From: DAIQRJ01 sp963708795
GTDB taxonomy: Bacteria; Actinomycetota; Actinomycetes; Propionibacteriales; DAIQRJ01
Assembly: GCA_963708795.1 (NCBI GenBank)
Contig: CAVPUH010000007.1
Span: 186,001-250,000 of the forward strand
Direction of reading: 5' to 3'
Length of the DNA stretch: 64,000 nucleotides
Shown in pieces: positions 1 to 8,375 of this stretch. How positions within the stretch are numbered: the first letter of the stretch is position 1; every line of letters starts with the position of its first letter. The position numbers and the translations under genes were made by a program. A model generated the notes under the pieces. That model searched no databases, was not told the origin of the DNA, and saw only the letters and a program-made list of their open reading frames with translations.

Positions 1-485
1 GCGCCGCCGAACTGGTGCTGAGCGGTCCACGCCGCGGCCACGGCGGCCCGGGTGGTGTCGTCACCCGCGACGAACGACCGGGCCAGTGCGGGCACGACGA
101 ACACCCACCGCAGGAAGCCGATCAGCGAGAACAGCACCGACGCCGCGCCCAGGTACGTGGCGGCGCGCAAGGCCGGGTCGTCGCGTCGGCCCAGCACGGC
201 CGGCAGCAACAACATCGGGACGACGAGGATCGCGTACGTCCACGCGGTGGCGAACCACGTCCAGACGAGGCTCGCGCCGCCGGCGACGAACGCGGGGAGC
301 ACCACGTCGGCCGGCTCGCGCAGGATGTCGGGCCAGTCGAAGCTCGAGGACAACGCGGTCGCGGCGGCGGCGAATGCCAGTGCACCGACGACGAACAGCA
401 CGCCGGTCGTCCGGCGGAGTGTGGTCGCGTTGACGGTGCCGTTGGTCGCGGCGGTGGTCTGGGCGGTCGCGATGTCGGTGGTCAT
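1..485 (-). CDS. DUF4386-family membrane protein, 3' end outside window
   Basis: The minus frame begins with ATG at 485 and runs off the left edge without a stop, so about 161 residues are visible. An AGGAG ribosome binding site lies 5 bases upstream. The translation shows a short Thr/Ala-rich N-terminus, then several hydrophobic segments (RTTGVLFVVGALAFAAAATA near residue 25, LVWTWFATAWTYAILVVPML near 75, and a segment around FLRWVFVVPALA near 130). This order, with a conserved R-T-G start to helix 1, resembles DUF4386 integral membrane proteins of unknown function. It is divergent from the TetR gene, and the shared spacer carries three operator-like sites, so it is the likely target of that regulator. 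The family call is by eye; the membrane protein call is firm. Confidence 0.7.
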   Translation of the reverse strand, partial: MTTDIATAQTTAATNGTVNATTLRRTTGVLFVVGALAFAAAATALSSSFDWPDILREPADVVLPAFVAGGASLVWTWFATAWTYAILVVPMLLLPAVLGRRDDPALRAATYLGAASVLFSLIGFLRWVFVVPALARSFVAGDDTTRAAVAAAWTAQHQFGG

Positions 486-499
486 GCGAGCTCCTGAGT

Positions 500-548
500 T
501 GTACGGCGTACAGAATTTGTACGATGTGCAGATCCTGTACGGTGTGAA
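500..548. promoter_or_regulatory. Three tandem TetR-type operator sites with 18-bp period
   Basis: The spacer between the DUF4386 gene and the TetR gene holds TGTACGGCGTACA (500-512), TGTACGATGTGCA (518-530) and TGTACGGTGTGAA (536-548). The first is a nearly perfect palindrome and the next two are progressively degenerate. Their starts are exactly 18 bp apart. The sites lie directly upstream of the DUF4386 ribosome binding site and within 30 bp of the regulator start, as expected for autoregulated divergent control. The identity of the bound protein is inferred from position. Confidence 0.65.
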
Positions 549-570
549 GAGATGTGTCAAGGGTCATCGC

Positions 571-1281
571 GTGGAGAGGACGTCACCGGTGCCGGTGCCA
601 GCGAAGCGAGGACGACCGGGACCGCGCCGTGTCCTCACCGAGGAGCAGATCCTCGACGCCGCCATCGACCTCCTCGACGGCGGCGGCGCCGACGCTGCGT
701 CGATCCGGGGGATCGCCGCCCGGGTCGGGGTCGCGCCGAATGCCGTGTACACCTACTTCCCGGACAAGGCCGCTCTGGTCAAGGCCGTCGTCGAGCGTCT
801 GCTGGGTGAGGTGGCGCACGCCGTCGAGGCCGACGGTGACCAGCCGTGGCGCGTCCGACTCGTGGCCATGGCCATGGCGGTTCGCGAACGCCTCACGGCG
901 CATCCCGGGGCGGTGCCCCTGATGGTCGGCGGGCCGATGGACGGGCCGCACGCGCTGGCGCTGGGCGAGCGGCTGCTCGAGATCCTCGAGAGCGCCGGGC
1001 TCGATCCGGTCGCCGCCGCGCGCGCGTCCTACCTGCTGATCGTCTACGCCTTCGGGTCCATGGCCCTCGAGGTCGCCGACCTGGGTCGGGTGGGGCCGCT
1101 TCCGCCCGAGTCCGAGCGGGTGGCGGACCGGCTGGCCGTATTCGGCGCCACGCCGGCCGAGTACTTCCCCCGTTCGGCCGCGGTGGTCCCGACCATGGCG
1201 GCCTACATCTCGACCGAGCAGTACCTGTGGGGGCTCGATCGCCTGCTCGACGGGCTGGTCAGCCCAGCACGGCAGCGATGA
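571..1281 (+). CDS. TetR/AcrR-family transcriptional regulator
   Basis: A 236-residue protein if started at GTG 571. An upstream in-frame GTG at 544 lies inside the third operator site and is less likely. Residues about 22-70 form a TetR DNA-binding domain: a first helix from LTEEQILDAAIDLL, then a helix-turn-helix ending in VAPNAVYTYFPDKAALVKAV with the characteristic Tyr-Tyr-Phe stretch. The C-terminal part is helical and contains the usual ligand-binding and dimer region; no specific ligand can be read. It is divergent from the DUF4386 gene and overlaps the convergent AEC permease by 23 bases. It probably represses the membrane protein and itself through the 18-bp-spaced sites. Confidence 0.88.
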   Translation: MERTSPVPVPAKRGRPGPRRVLTEEQILDAAIDLLDGGGADAASIRGIAARVGVAPNAVYTYFPDKAALVKAVVERLLGEVAHAVEADGDQPWRVRLVAMAMAVRERLTAHPGAVPLMVGGPMDGPHALALGERLLEILESAGLDPVAAARASYLLIVYAFGSMALEVADLGRVGPLPPESERVADRLAVFGATPAEYFPRSAAVVPTMAAYISTEQYLWGLDRLLDGLVSPARQR

Positions 1282-2182
1282 CCAGCACGGCGGGCACGGA
1301 CAGCAGCGTCGTGACCGCCACGGCATCGCGGGCGAGGGCCACCGCGCGGTTGTAGCGGACGGCGTAGACGAAGACGTTCTGCGCCGTCGGGAGGGCAGCC
1401 GTCATGACGGCGGCCAGCAGCAGCCGCCCCTCCATGCCGAAGACGAACCGCGCCACCGCCCACGCGACGAGCGGCTGCCCGACGTTCTTCAGCAGCGCGA
1501 CGACGGCGACTTCGTAGTGCGACCCACCGGCCCCGACCCGCGGCGCTCCCCGCAGGGACACCCCGTACGCCAGCAACGCCGCCGGGACGGCCATCCCCGC
1601 GATCAGGTCGATCGGCGCCAGGATCACCCGCGGCATCTGCCAGCCGGTGAGGGCCGCCGCCAGGCCGAGCAGTGAGGCCAGGGTCACCGGGTTGCGCAGG
1701 GGGACGGCGATCAGCCGGCCGAACGACGCACGATGCCCGAGCGCCGTGGAGTCGAGGATGGCGAAGGAGACCGGCGCCAGCACCACGAGCTGGAGGAGCA
1801 TCACCGGCGCGATCGGGGCGGCGCTCCCGAGGACGAACGCCGCCAGCGGAATCCCCAGGTTGCCGGCGTTGACGTAGGACGTGCTCAACGCGCCGATCGT
1901 CAGGTGGTCGACCGGCCGCCGCCAGGCGAGCCGCGCGATGAGGACGTAAGCCGCCGCGGCCACCGCGACGCTCGCCGCGCTCACGAGCAGGGAGCCGGAG
2001 AGCACGCGGTGCGGATCCGAGTGCTGGAGCGTCGTGAACAGGAGGCACGGCGTCGCCACGAAGAAGACGGTCCGGGACAGCAGATCGCGCGAGTCGGGCC
2101 CGAGCACACCGGTTCGGGCCAGGACGTAGCCGAGCGCGATGACGATGCCGATCGTGCCGAATCCCTCGACGACCGCGCCCAC
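1259..2182 (-). CDS. AEC-family (auxin efflux carrier-like) permease
   Basis: A 307-residue integral membrane protein starting at GTG 2182. It has about ten hydrophobic helices in two halves. The N-terminal half carries TPCLLFTTL and the mid-protein segment STSYVNAGNLGIPLAAFVLG, the Asn-Ala-Gly-Asn-x-Gly-x-Pro motif typical of the AEC (auxin efflux carrier, MdcF/YfdV-like) permease family. The C-terminal half shows LPTAQNVFVYAVRYN, the matching second-half signature. Family members export or import organic acids such as malate or malonate, but the substrate is not visible here. It stands alone on the minus strand, convergent with the TetR gene. The ribosome binding site is weak. Confidence 0.87.
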   Translation of the reverse strand: MGAVVEGFGTIGIVIALGYVLARTGVLGPDSRDLLSRTVFFVATPCLLFTTLQHSDPHRVLSGSLLVSAASVAVAAAAYVLIARLAWRRPVDHLTIGALSTSYVNAGNLGIPLAAFVLGSAAPIAPVMLLQLVVLAPVSFAILDSTALGHRASFGRLIAVPLRNPVTLASLLGLAAALTGWQMPRVILAPIDLIAGMAVPAALLAYGVSLRGAPRVGAGGSHYEVAVVALLKNVGQPLVAWAVARFVFGMEGRLLLAAVMTAALPTAQNVFVYAVRYNRAVALARDAVAVTTLLSVPAVLVIAAVLG

Positions 2183-2348
2183 GCCCGGACTCTAGTGAGA
2201 GACGTCGCCCGCACCACGCGCGTCCGGGCCGTGGCTGGCGGCCGGACGGTGCCTTGGGGCGGGAGCCAGCCAGACGATTCGGGTGTTTTGCACCCTCACG
2301 GGCGGTTGGAAAAAGACGTAAGGATGACTTGCGCTGAGTAGTCGGAGC

Positions 2349-4898
2349 GTGGCGGTGGGACACGGTGACGGCGCACGGGGGATTCCAGTTGCTCTCACCG
2401 GAAGGTGCCGCACGTTCGTGGATGACGACACGCAGATCCCTCTCTCGACCTTGCGTCGGCTGTACGACGTCAGCGTCCAGATCGGGGCCGGGCGCTCGCT
2501 CCGCGACACCATGCAGGCCGTGGTCGACGGTGTCGTCAACGGCCTCGGCTTCGGTGTCGCCGTCACCAACCTGCGCCACGAGAACGGCACGTACGAGGCG
2601 ATCGCGGTCGCCGGCTCCGACGCCGCCCGCGAGGCGCTCCAGGGCAAGATCACGGGCCCCGAGCACTTCCAGATCGAGTTCGACCGGGCCGATGCCTGGG
2701 GATCGCTGCTGTTCGTCCCGCACGAGCGGGTCACCGAGGACGACGACTACATCGGCTGGGTCCCCGACATCGACGTGCCGACCGACCCGAACGCGTGGCA
2801 CCCGCTCGATGCCCTGTTCGCGCCGCTGACGTCGGCGACCGGCGACCTCGTCGGCGTGCTGTCGGTCGACCTCCCCGAGGACGGGCAGCGCCCGGACCCG
2901 CTCCTGCGTGAATTGCTCGAACTACTGGCGGTCCAGGCGGGGATCGCGATCGACACGGCCCGGCTGGCGGAACGCGTGCGCGAGGACCAGGCCAAGCTGT
3001 TCGCGAGCGACAAGGCGTTCCGACTGGCCTTCGAGGGCTCGAGCACCGCGATGGCCACCGTCAGCGCCAGCCCGGACACGCTCGGGGCGTACCTCCGGGT
3101 CAACGAAGCCTTCACGGCCATCGACGCGAGTGTCGAGGAGCCCGTCCTCGGGCGGTCGATCGTGGAGTACCTCGATCGGGTGGAGCCCTCGCTGGCGGCG
3201 ATGTTCCGGCGCGACCCGTCCAACCTGTTCGGCGAACCGGTGCACATCGAGAGCCTGCTGATCCGTCAGGGCGAGCCGCTGTGGCTGCAGTCGGTCATCA
3301 CGTTGATCGACCCAGGTCCGGAGCAGGAGCCGTTCCTGCTGCTCCAGGTCGACGACATCACGCAGGTGAAGACCGAGCACCAGCGACTCGCGTTCGAGGC
3401 TCGGCACGACTTCCTCACGGGCCTTCCGAACCGCCGCCTGTTGATCGAACAGCTCGTCAAGGTCCATCAGCGTGCGCGCGAGTTGCCACACCGCACGGCG
3501 ACGCTGCTGTACTGCGACCTGAACGGATTCAAGCCCGTCAACGACCGGTACGGGCACGCGGTGGGCGACCGCGCGCTGCAGACGATCGCGCATCGGCTCC
3601 TCGCCGAGGTGCGGCCCACCGACGTGGTCGCGCGGATCGGCGGTGACGAGTTCGTCGTCCTCGTCGAGGACCTCGGCCCGGCTGACATCAGCAACCTCAT
3701 CGCACGGCTCGTGACGGCGGTCTCGGCGCCGTTGCCCGATATCGACGTGCCGGTCACGATCAGCGTCGGCATCTCCCACGTCGACGGGCGGTCGGACCCG
3801 AGCGCCATCCTGAACGACGCCGACCGGGCCATGTACGACCACAAGAAGAAGCGTCAGCGCGAACGCGCCGAGGCGGCGGGCCTGCAGCCGGTGTCCGGTA
3901 TCACCGGCGGCAGCGTCGTCCGCACGCCGGTGACGCCGCGACGTGGACCGGGGATCCCCGGGCTGCGGTCCAGGCCCCACTCGGTGCTCTCCGGGGTCGC
4001 GGTCCTGGGCAGCGCGAACGTCGACCTGGTCGCGGTCACGGCCCGCCGACCGGCGTGGGGCGAGAGTGCCACGGGTGCGGAGTTCTACACGGCCGTCGGC
4101 GGCAAGGGATTGAACCAGGCGGTCGCCGCGGCCAGGGCCGGCGGCGACGTCGGTCTCGTCGTCGCGGTGGGCACCGACGCCTACGCGGATCTGATCGTGG
4201 AGGAACTCGAGGGAAGCGGTGTCGAACGTGCGGCGTTGCGCCGGGTCGAAGGCCCCACCGGAGTCGCCCACATCACCGTCGGAACCGACGGCCGGAACGC
4301 GATCATCGTCGTGCCCGGCGCGAACGGGGCCCTGACCGCGCTCACCGACGACGAGCGCGCGGTACTCGGCCGGGCCCAGTTCGTGCTGTCCCAGTTGGAG
4401 ATCCCCGTCGCCACGGTGATCGACGGGTTCAGCGTGGTCAAAGGCGCCGGCGGGGTCACGATGCTCACGTTCGCCCCGGTCCGCCAGCTGCCCGACGTCG
4501 AGCTGGACGGCCTCCTGGCGGTCACCGACATGCTTCTCGTCAACGAGTCCGAGGCCGCGGCCATCGGGCCGGAGGTGCTGGCCCGGGTTCCGATCGTCGT
4601 CACGACGAAGGGTGCGGACGGCGCCACCTGGACCGGTCCCGGCGACGAGACCTACGAGGTCGCGGCCATGACGGTGGACGCCGTCGACACCACGGGCGCC
4701 GGAGACTGCTTCGCGGGTGCGCTCGCCGTCGGCCTCGAGGAGACCGGCGATCCCGAGTGGGCGATGCGGTTCGCCACTGCGGCCGCCGGCCTTTCCGTCC
4801 AGCTCGCGGGTGCGGCCGTGTCCATGCCCACCCGCGCCGCCATCGACGACGTCCTCGAGCGGGCGTGGGGCACTGCCGGTTCGGCGGCGGGAGCCTGA
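2349..4898 (+). CDS. GAF-PAS-GGDEF diguanylate cyclase read through into a ribokinase (fusion or artefact)
   Basis: One uninterrupted frame encodes 849 residues; GTG 2418 is an alternative start. Residues about 40-205 look like a GAF sensor, 215-350 a PAS-like segment, and 360-510 a GGDEF domain. That domain has an intact RIGGDEF active site and an RPTD inhibitory-site motif five residues before it, so it should make c-di-GMP and be product-inhibited. After a Pro/Arg/Gly-rich linker, residues about 545-845 are a complete PfkB/ribokinase: GSANVDLV start, GGKGLNQAVAAARAGG, NESEA, and DTTGAGDCFAGA with the catalytic Asp. No such pairing is familiar to me. A GTG at 3984 lies just before the kinase domain, and a TGA in the +1 frame at 3931 would end the cyclase. 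A single inserted base, which is common in this window, could therefore have fused two adjacent genes. Confidence 0.8.
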   Translation: MAVGHGDGARGIPVALTGRCRTFVDDDTQIPLSTLRRLYDVSVQIGAGRSLRDTMQAVVDGVVNGLGFGVAVTNLRHENGTYEAIAVAGSDAAREALQGKITGPEHFQIEFDRADAWGSLLFVPHERVTEDDDYIGWVPDIDVPTDPNAWHPLDALFAPLTSATGDLVGVLSVDLPEDGQRPDPLLRELLELLAVQAGIAIDTARLAERVREDQAKLFASDKAFRLAFEGSSTAMATVSASPDTLGAYLRVNEAFTAIDASVEEPVLGRSIVEYLDRVEPSLAAMFRRDPSNLFGEPVHIESLLIRQGEPLWLQSVITLIDPGPEQEPFLLLQVDDITQVKTEHQRLAFEARHDFLTGLPNRRLLIEQLVKVHQRARELPHRTATLLYCDLNGFKPVNDRYGHAVGDRALQTIAHRLLAEVRPTDVVARIGGDEFVVLVEDLGPADISNLIARLVTAVSAPLPDIDVPVTISVGISHVDGRSDPSAILNDADRAMYDHKKKRQRERAEAAGLQPVSGITGGSVVRTPVTPRRGPGIPGLRSRPHSVLSGVAVLGSANVDLVAVTARRPAWGESATGAEFYTAVGGKGLNQAVAAARAGGDVGLVVAVGTDAYADLIVEELEGSGVERAALRRVEGPTGVAHITVGTDGRNAIIVVPGANGALTALTDDERAVLGRAQFVLSQLEIPVATVIDGFSVVKGAGGVTMLTFAPVRQLPDVELDGLLAVTDMLLVNESEAAAIGPEVLARVPIVVTTKGADGATWTGPGDETYEVAAMTVDAVDTTGAGDCFAGALAVGLEETGDPEWAMRFATAAAGLSVQLAGAAVSMPTRAAIDDVLERAWGTAGSAAGA

Positions 4899-4905
4899 AC
4901 GCGCC

Positions 4906-6090
4906 TCAGCCCAGGCAACGCTTCAGGGCCTGCACCAACCGGTTCGCCCGCTCGTCCGGGGCCTGCCCCATCCAGTTGTTGAGGTAGGCGAACCCGACGT
5001 CGTGGGCGTCGTCGCCGAAGGCCTGCTTGCCCCCGGCGCCGCCGTGGCCGAAGCTGCGGGATCCGAGCCGGTCCGCGCCCCCCGGCGTGTCGACCTCGAA
5101 CCCGGTGCCGAAGCTGCCGCCGGCCGGCGCACCGAAGAGCGGAGCGCCGGCCGACCGGACGACCAGCGCATCCGTCAGCGAGTCCGCCGAGAGGAACCGC
5201 TCAGGCCCGTGCACGGCCGCCGAGTACAGCGCAGCCAGGCTGCGGGCGGTCGAGATCCCGTTGCCGCCCGGAAGCTGGGCCAGGGCGATCTCGGGCCGGT
5301 TGAACGCGTCCGACCAATTGCTGCCGGCGGGGATCACCGCGCCGCCGAGCGACACCGACTCGTCGCCGACGGTGGCGGCCTCGGTGGCTGCGTACACCGC
5401 TTCCTCGGCCAAGGCCGCCGGATCCGTCGTCGGGGTCGGGTCGATGATCGGGACCAGCCGGGCGAGTTGGTCCGCCGGCAGCCCGATCCACGTCTCCAAG
5501 CCCAGCGGGCCCGTGAGGCGGCTGGTGAGGAACTCGCCCGGCATCAGGCCGCTCACCCGCCGGATGAGTTCGCCACCCAGCCAGCCGAAGGTCAACGCGT
5601 GGTAGAAGAAGCCGGTGCCGGGCTCCCATCGGGGGCGCTGGGCGGCCAGGGCGTCGACGACCGGTGTCCAGGCCAGGACGTCCTCGAACGTCAGCGGCGC
5701 GTCGACGGTCGGCAGCCCCGCGCGGTGGCTCAGAACGGTGCGGACGCTCACGTCGGACTTGCCGTTCTGCGCGAACTCGGGCCAGTACGTGGCCATCGGC
5801 GCGTCCAGGTCGACGAGGCCGTCCTGCACCAGTAGGTACACGCAGAGGGTCACGATCCCCTTGCTGCACGAGAAGATCACCGACAGGCTGTCGGGCTGCC
5901 AGGTGGCCCCGGAGACGGGATCCGCCGTGCCACCCCAGAGGTCGACGACGAGGTCGCCGCCGGCGTACACGGCGACCGCGGCGCCCACCTCTTCCGCGTC
6001 GGCGAAGTTCGCGGCGAAGGCGTCCGCGACCGGGCCGAAGCCGTCCGCCACATTCCCGCGCACTGCGCGGCCCGACTCGTCAGCGCTCAC
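4906..6090 (-). CDS. Serine hydrolase of the beta-lactamase/EstA (class C) family
   Basis: A 394-residue protein from GTG 6090 with no signal peptide, so it is probably cytoplasmic. The nucleophile motif SCSKG (Ser-x-x-Lys) is near residue 74, preceded by a WQPDSLSVIF stretch typical of EstA-like esterases. A Tyr-containing second motif follows in the region FFYHALTFGWLGGELIRRV, and a late FGHGGAGGKQ fits the third active-site segment. These proteins hydrolyse esters or amides of small molecules; true beta-lactamase activity should not be assumed. It overlaps the bioY stop by 11 bases, so the two are probably co-transcribed. Whether it has any biotin-related role, such as releasing biotin from biocytin or esters, is speculation from position only. 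Confidence 0.85.
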   Translation of the reverse strand: MSADESGRAVRGNVADGFGPVADAFAANFADAEEVGAAVAVYAGGDLVVDLWGGTADPVSGATWQPDSLSVIFSCSKGIVTLCVYLLVQDGLVDLDAPMATYWPEFAQNGKSDVSVRTVLSHRAGLPTVDAPLTFEDVLAWTPVVDALAAQRPRWEPGTGFFYHALTFGWLGGELIRRVSGLMPGEFLTSRLTGPLGLETWIGLPADQLARLVPIIDPTPTTDPAALAEEAVYAATEAATVGDESVSLGGAVIPAGSNWSDAFNRPEIALAQLPGGNGISTARSLAALYSAAVHGPERFLSADSLTDALVVRSAGAPLFGAPAGGSFGTGFEVDTPGGADRLGSRSFGHGGAGGKQAFGDDAHDVGFAYLNNWMGQAPDERANRLVQALKRCLG

Positions 6091-6685
6091 GGCCGACCAC
6101 CCGCCAGGCGGCCGGGAGAAGCGCGCCGGCCAAGGCCCCCTTGATGATCCCGCCGATGATGAACGGCGTGAAGCCGATGGCGATCGCCGTCGGCAGCTCC
6201 ACGCCGGCGACGACGGCGAGCCAGGGCACGCCGATCCCGAAGATCACCAACTGACCCAGCAGGAAGACGGGGAACGCCTTGAGCGGGGTGCGTTCCCAGC
6301 CCCGGCTCGCCGCCCAGGCCATCAGCGGTGCGGCGACCACGAAGCCGACGAGGTAGCCGCCGGTCGCGCCCAGCACGACGTGGGCACCGTTCGACGCGTC
6401 CGAGAACACGGGGACACCGGCGGCGCCGATGACCACGTACAGCAGCATGCTGATGAAGCTGCGCCCGACTCCGAGGGACCCGCCGACCAGCATCACCGCG
6501 AAGGTCTGGCCGGTGATCGGCACGGGGGAGCCGGGGACGGGGATCGAGATCTGGGCCGAGACCGCCGTCAGGGCGACCGCGGCCACGACGAGCACGACGT
6601 CGCGGACCCACGTGCCCGCCCAGGGCTGCAGCAGGTATCGCCGCCCCGCTCGGACCTCGACGGCACTGGCGGCGGACAGGCTCAT
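6080..6685 (-). CDS. bioY: Biotin transporter BioY (ECF S-component)
   Basis: A 201-residue membrane protein starting at ATG 6685 with a GGGAG site 7 bases upstream. It shows about six transmembrane segments. The BioY signatures are IPVPGSPVPITGQTFAVML near residue 50, GAAGVPVFSDASNG, and GGYLVGFVVAA in the middle. BioY binds biotin with high affinity and works alone or with the energy-coupling module EcfA/EcfT; no ecfAT genes are beside it here. It forms a unit with the overlapping serine hydrolase. The 5' leader contains four 12-bp tandem repeats. Longer upstream extension of the frame is only repeat-derived sequence and is rejected. Confidence 0.93.
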   Translation of the reverse strand: MSLSAASAVEVRAGRRYLLQPWAGTWVRDVVLVVAAVALTAVSAQISIPVPGSPVPITGQTFAVMLVGGSLGVGRSFISMLLYVVIGAAGVPVFSDASNGAHVVLGATGGYLVGFVVAAPLMAWAASRGWERTPLKAFPVFLLGQLVIFGIGVPWLAVVAGVELPTAIAIGFTPFIIGGIIKGALAGALLPAAWRVVGRER

Positions 6686-6704
6686 GTGTGATCTCCCACG
6701 CTGG

Positions 6705-6752
6705 ACGGACGAACAGATGCACGAACAGGCGAACGAACAGACGAACGAACAG
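6705..6752. repeat. Four 12-bp tandem repeats in the bioY leader
   Basis: Four adjacent 12-mers ending in the same GAACAG: ACGGACGAACAG, ATGCACGAACAG, GCGAACGAACAG and ACGAACGAACAG. They lie 20-67 bp upstream of the bioY start codon on its leader side. The copies diverge at their 5' halves. A slippage-generated repeat or a series of binding sites are both possible; no function is shown by the sequence. Confidence 0.8.
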
Positions 6753-6923
6753 GTCGGCCTCGGCGCACGGCAACCGGACGCCGTCGGACCGGACAGGCCG
6801 ATGCTTCCGGTTCGCGGGGCCGCTCGCACGCCATCTGACCACAGGGTCGGGCCCCGTGGATTGTCGGGACCGCACAATTCACGAGGCCACGCGATGGTCG
6901 GGGGCGCCCGTTACCGTGCCGCC

Positions 6924-7361
6924 ATGACCGAGATCGATGCGGCCGACCCGGTCGTGCGGCTCTGCGCCGCCGGCATGGAGGCCGAGGGTGCCGGCGACGT
7001 CGACGGCGCCCGTGCGCTGTTCCTCGAGGCGTGGGAGACGGCGACGACGGACTACCAGGGTTGTATCGCCGCCCACTACCGCGCCCGCACGTGCGTCGAG
7101 CCGGCCGAGGCCCTGATGTGGAACGAGCGCTGCCTCGCGCTGGCGAATGCCGTGGGCGACGAGTCGGTGGCCGGGTTCTATCCGTCGGCCTATCTCAACA
7201 TCGGCCGGTCGCTCGAACTCCTCGGCCGCTTCGACGCGGCCGAGGCGGCCTACCAGGAGGCCGAAGCCGTCTTCGACGCGCTCGGCGACGACCGGTACGG
7301 CGACATGGTGCGGAACGCGGTCGCCCGAGCGCGCGCCCGAGTCGCGGACCAGCGCCCCTGA
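6924..7361 (+). CDS. Small TPR-like protein of unknown function
   Basis: A 145-residue soluble protein from ATG 6924. It reads as three to four helix pairs of the tetratricopeptide type: GDVDGARALFLEAWETA near residue 25, a middle pair with PAEALMWNERCLALANAVG, and LGRFDAAEAAYQEAEAVFDALGDD near residue 110. The Ala/Leu/Tyr spacing matches TPR consensus positions. Such short proteins are widespread in actinomycetes and probably bind a partner protein. It lies between the bioY spacer and the RpiR regulator on the same strand as the latter, 129 bases away. The frame is open further upstream but that part has no coding character. Confidence 0.75.
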   Translation: MTEIDAADPVVRLCAAGMEAEGAGDVDGARALFLEAWETATTDYQGCIAAHYRARTCVEPAEALMWNERCLALANAVGDESVAGFYPSAYLNIGRSLELLGRFDAAEAAYQEAEAVFDALGDDRYGDMVRNAVARARARVADQRP

Positions 7362-7490
7362 TCGCTTCGGGGCCCGCCCCGGGTGGGGGGTCTATCTTGT
7401 CGCCGTGACGCTGTCTTGCACGCCGACGATCCGCCGGGATGGGGAAGGCATCTCGATGGGCCGCCCCGACACCGATCTGGGGGTACCACG

Positions 7491-8366
7491 ATGACCGAGC
7501 AGGCACCTGGACTCGTCGTCCGTATTCGTTCGCTGATACCCGCGCTCGCGCCGGCCCAACGAAAGGTCGCCGAGGTCGTCCTCGCCGATCCCGCCGGGAC
7601 CTCGGGACGCACGATCAGCGACCTCGCGGTGCTGGCGGGTACCTCCGAGCCCACGGTGGTCCGGTTCTGCCAGGCCGTCGGGCTCGCGGGCTACCCCGAA
7701 CTCCGGCTCCGACTGGCCACCGAGACCGGCCGGGCCTCCGCATCGGGCGTGCGCGACGTGGGCAGCGACATCCTGCCCGGCGACGACCTCGCCCAGGTTG
7801 TCGAGAAGGTGGCCTTCGCCGACGCCCGCGCGGTCGAGGACACGGCCACGCAGCTCGATCTGGTCCACCTCGGCGAGGTCGTCGCCGCCGTGGACGACGC
7901 CCGCCGCGTCGACGTCTACGGGGTCGGCGCGAGCTACTTCGTCGCGCAGGACCTGCAGCAGAAGCTCCACCGGATCGGCCGGGACTGCTACGCCTGGTCC
8001 GACACCCACATCATGTTGACGAGCGCCGCTCTGCTCGACGACACCTGCGTGGCGATCGCGATCTCGCACACCGGCACGACGGTGGACACCGTGGACGCGC
8101 TCATGCAGGCCAAGGCCGGCGGTGCCGTCACCGTCGCCCTCACCAACTTCCCGCGGTCCCCACTCGCCCAGGCCGCCGACCACGTGCTCACGACGGCCGC
8201 GCGCGAGACCACCTACCGCTCCGGGGCGACCGCTAGCCGCATCGCCCAGTTGACGGTCGTCGACTGCCTGTTCATCGGGGTCGCCCAGCGCAGCTACGAC
8301 CGCACGAAGACCGCGCTCGCGGCGACGTACGCCGCGGTTGCGAACCGCCACCGCGGCCGCCGCTGA
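7491..8366 (+). CDS. MurR/RpiR-family transcriptional regulator
   Basis: A 291-residue protein from ATG 7491, with a GGGGG stretch about 8 bases upstream. The N-terminal 78 residues form the RpiR helix-turn-helix (APAQRKVAEVVLADP, then TISDLAVLAGTSEPTVVRFCQAVGLAGYPELR). Residues about 125-255 form a SIS sugar-phosphate isomerase-like domain with VYGVGASYFVAQDLQQKL and AIAISHTGTTVDTVDAL, the Ser-x-Thr phosphosugar-binding loop. Family members sense phosphosugars or N-acetylmuramic acid phosphate and control sugar or wall-recycling genes. No metabolic target is directly adjacent; the damaged teichoic-acid genes start just downstream, so a link with wall metabolism is possible but unproven. Confidence 0.92.
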   Translation: MTEQAPGLVVRIRSLIPALAPAQRKVAEVVLADPAGTSGRTISDLAVLAGTSEPTVVRFCQAVGLAGYPELRLRLATETGRASASGVRDVGSDILPGDDLAQVVEKVAFADARAVEDTATQLDLVHLGEVVAAVDDARRVDVYGVGASYFVAQDLQQKLHRIGRDCYAWSDTHIMLTSAALLDDTCVAIAISHTGTTVDTVDALMQAKAGGAVTVALTNFPRSPLAQAADHVLTTAARETTYRSGATASRIAQLTVVDCLFIGVAQRSYDRTKTALAATYAAVANRHRGRR

Positions 8367-8375
8367 CCGCTGGGG

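Noticed and set aside
2183..2348. Possible riboswitch upstream of the GGDEF gene
   Set aside because: No conserved c-di-GMP or other aptamer core could be recognised.
4906..6090. Beta-lactamase resistance gene
   Set aside because: No signal peptide and EstA-type sequence; it is better described as a serine hydrolase or esterase.
6705..6752. CRISPR array
   Set aside because: The 12-bp units are contiguous with no spacers and there are no cas genes.
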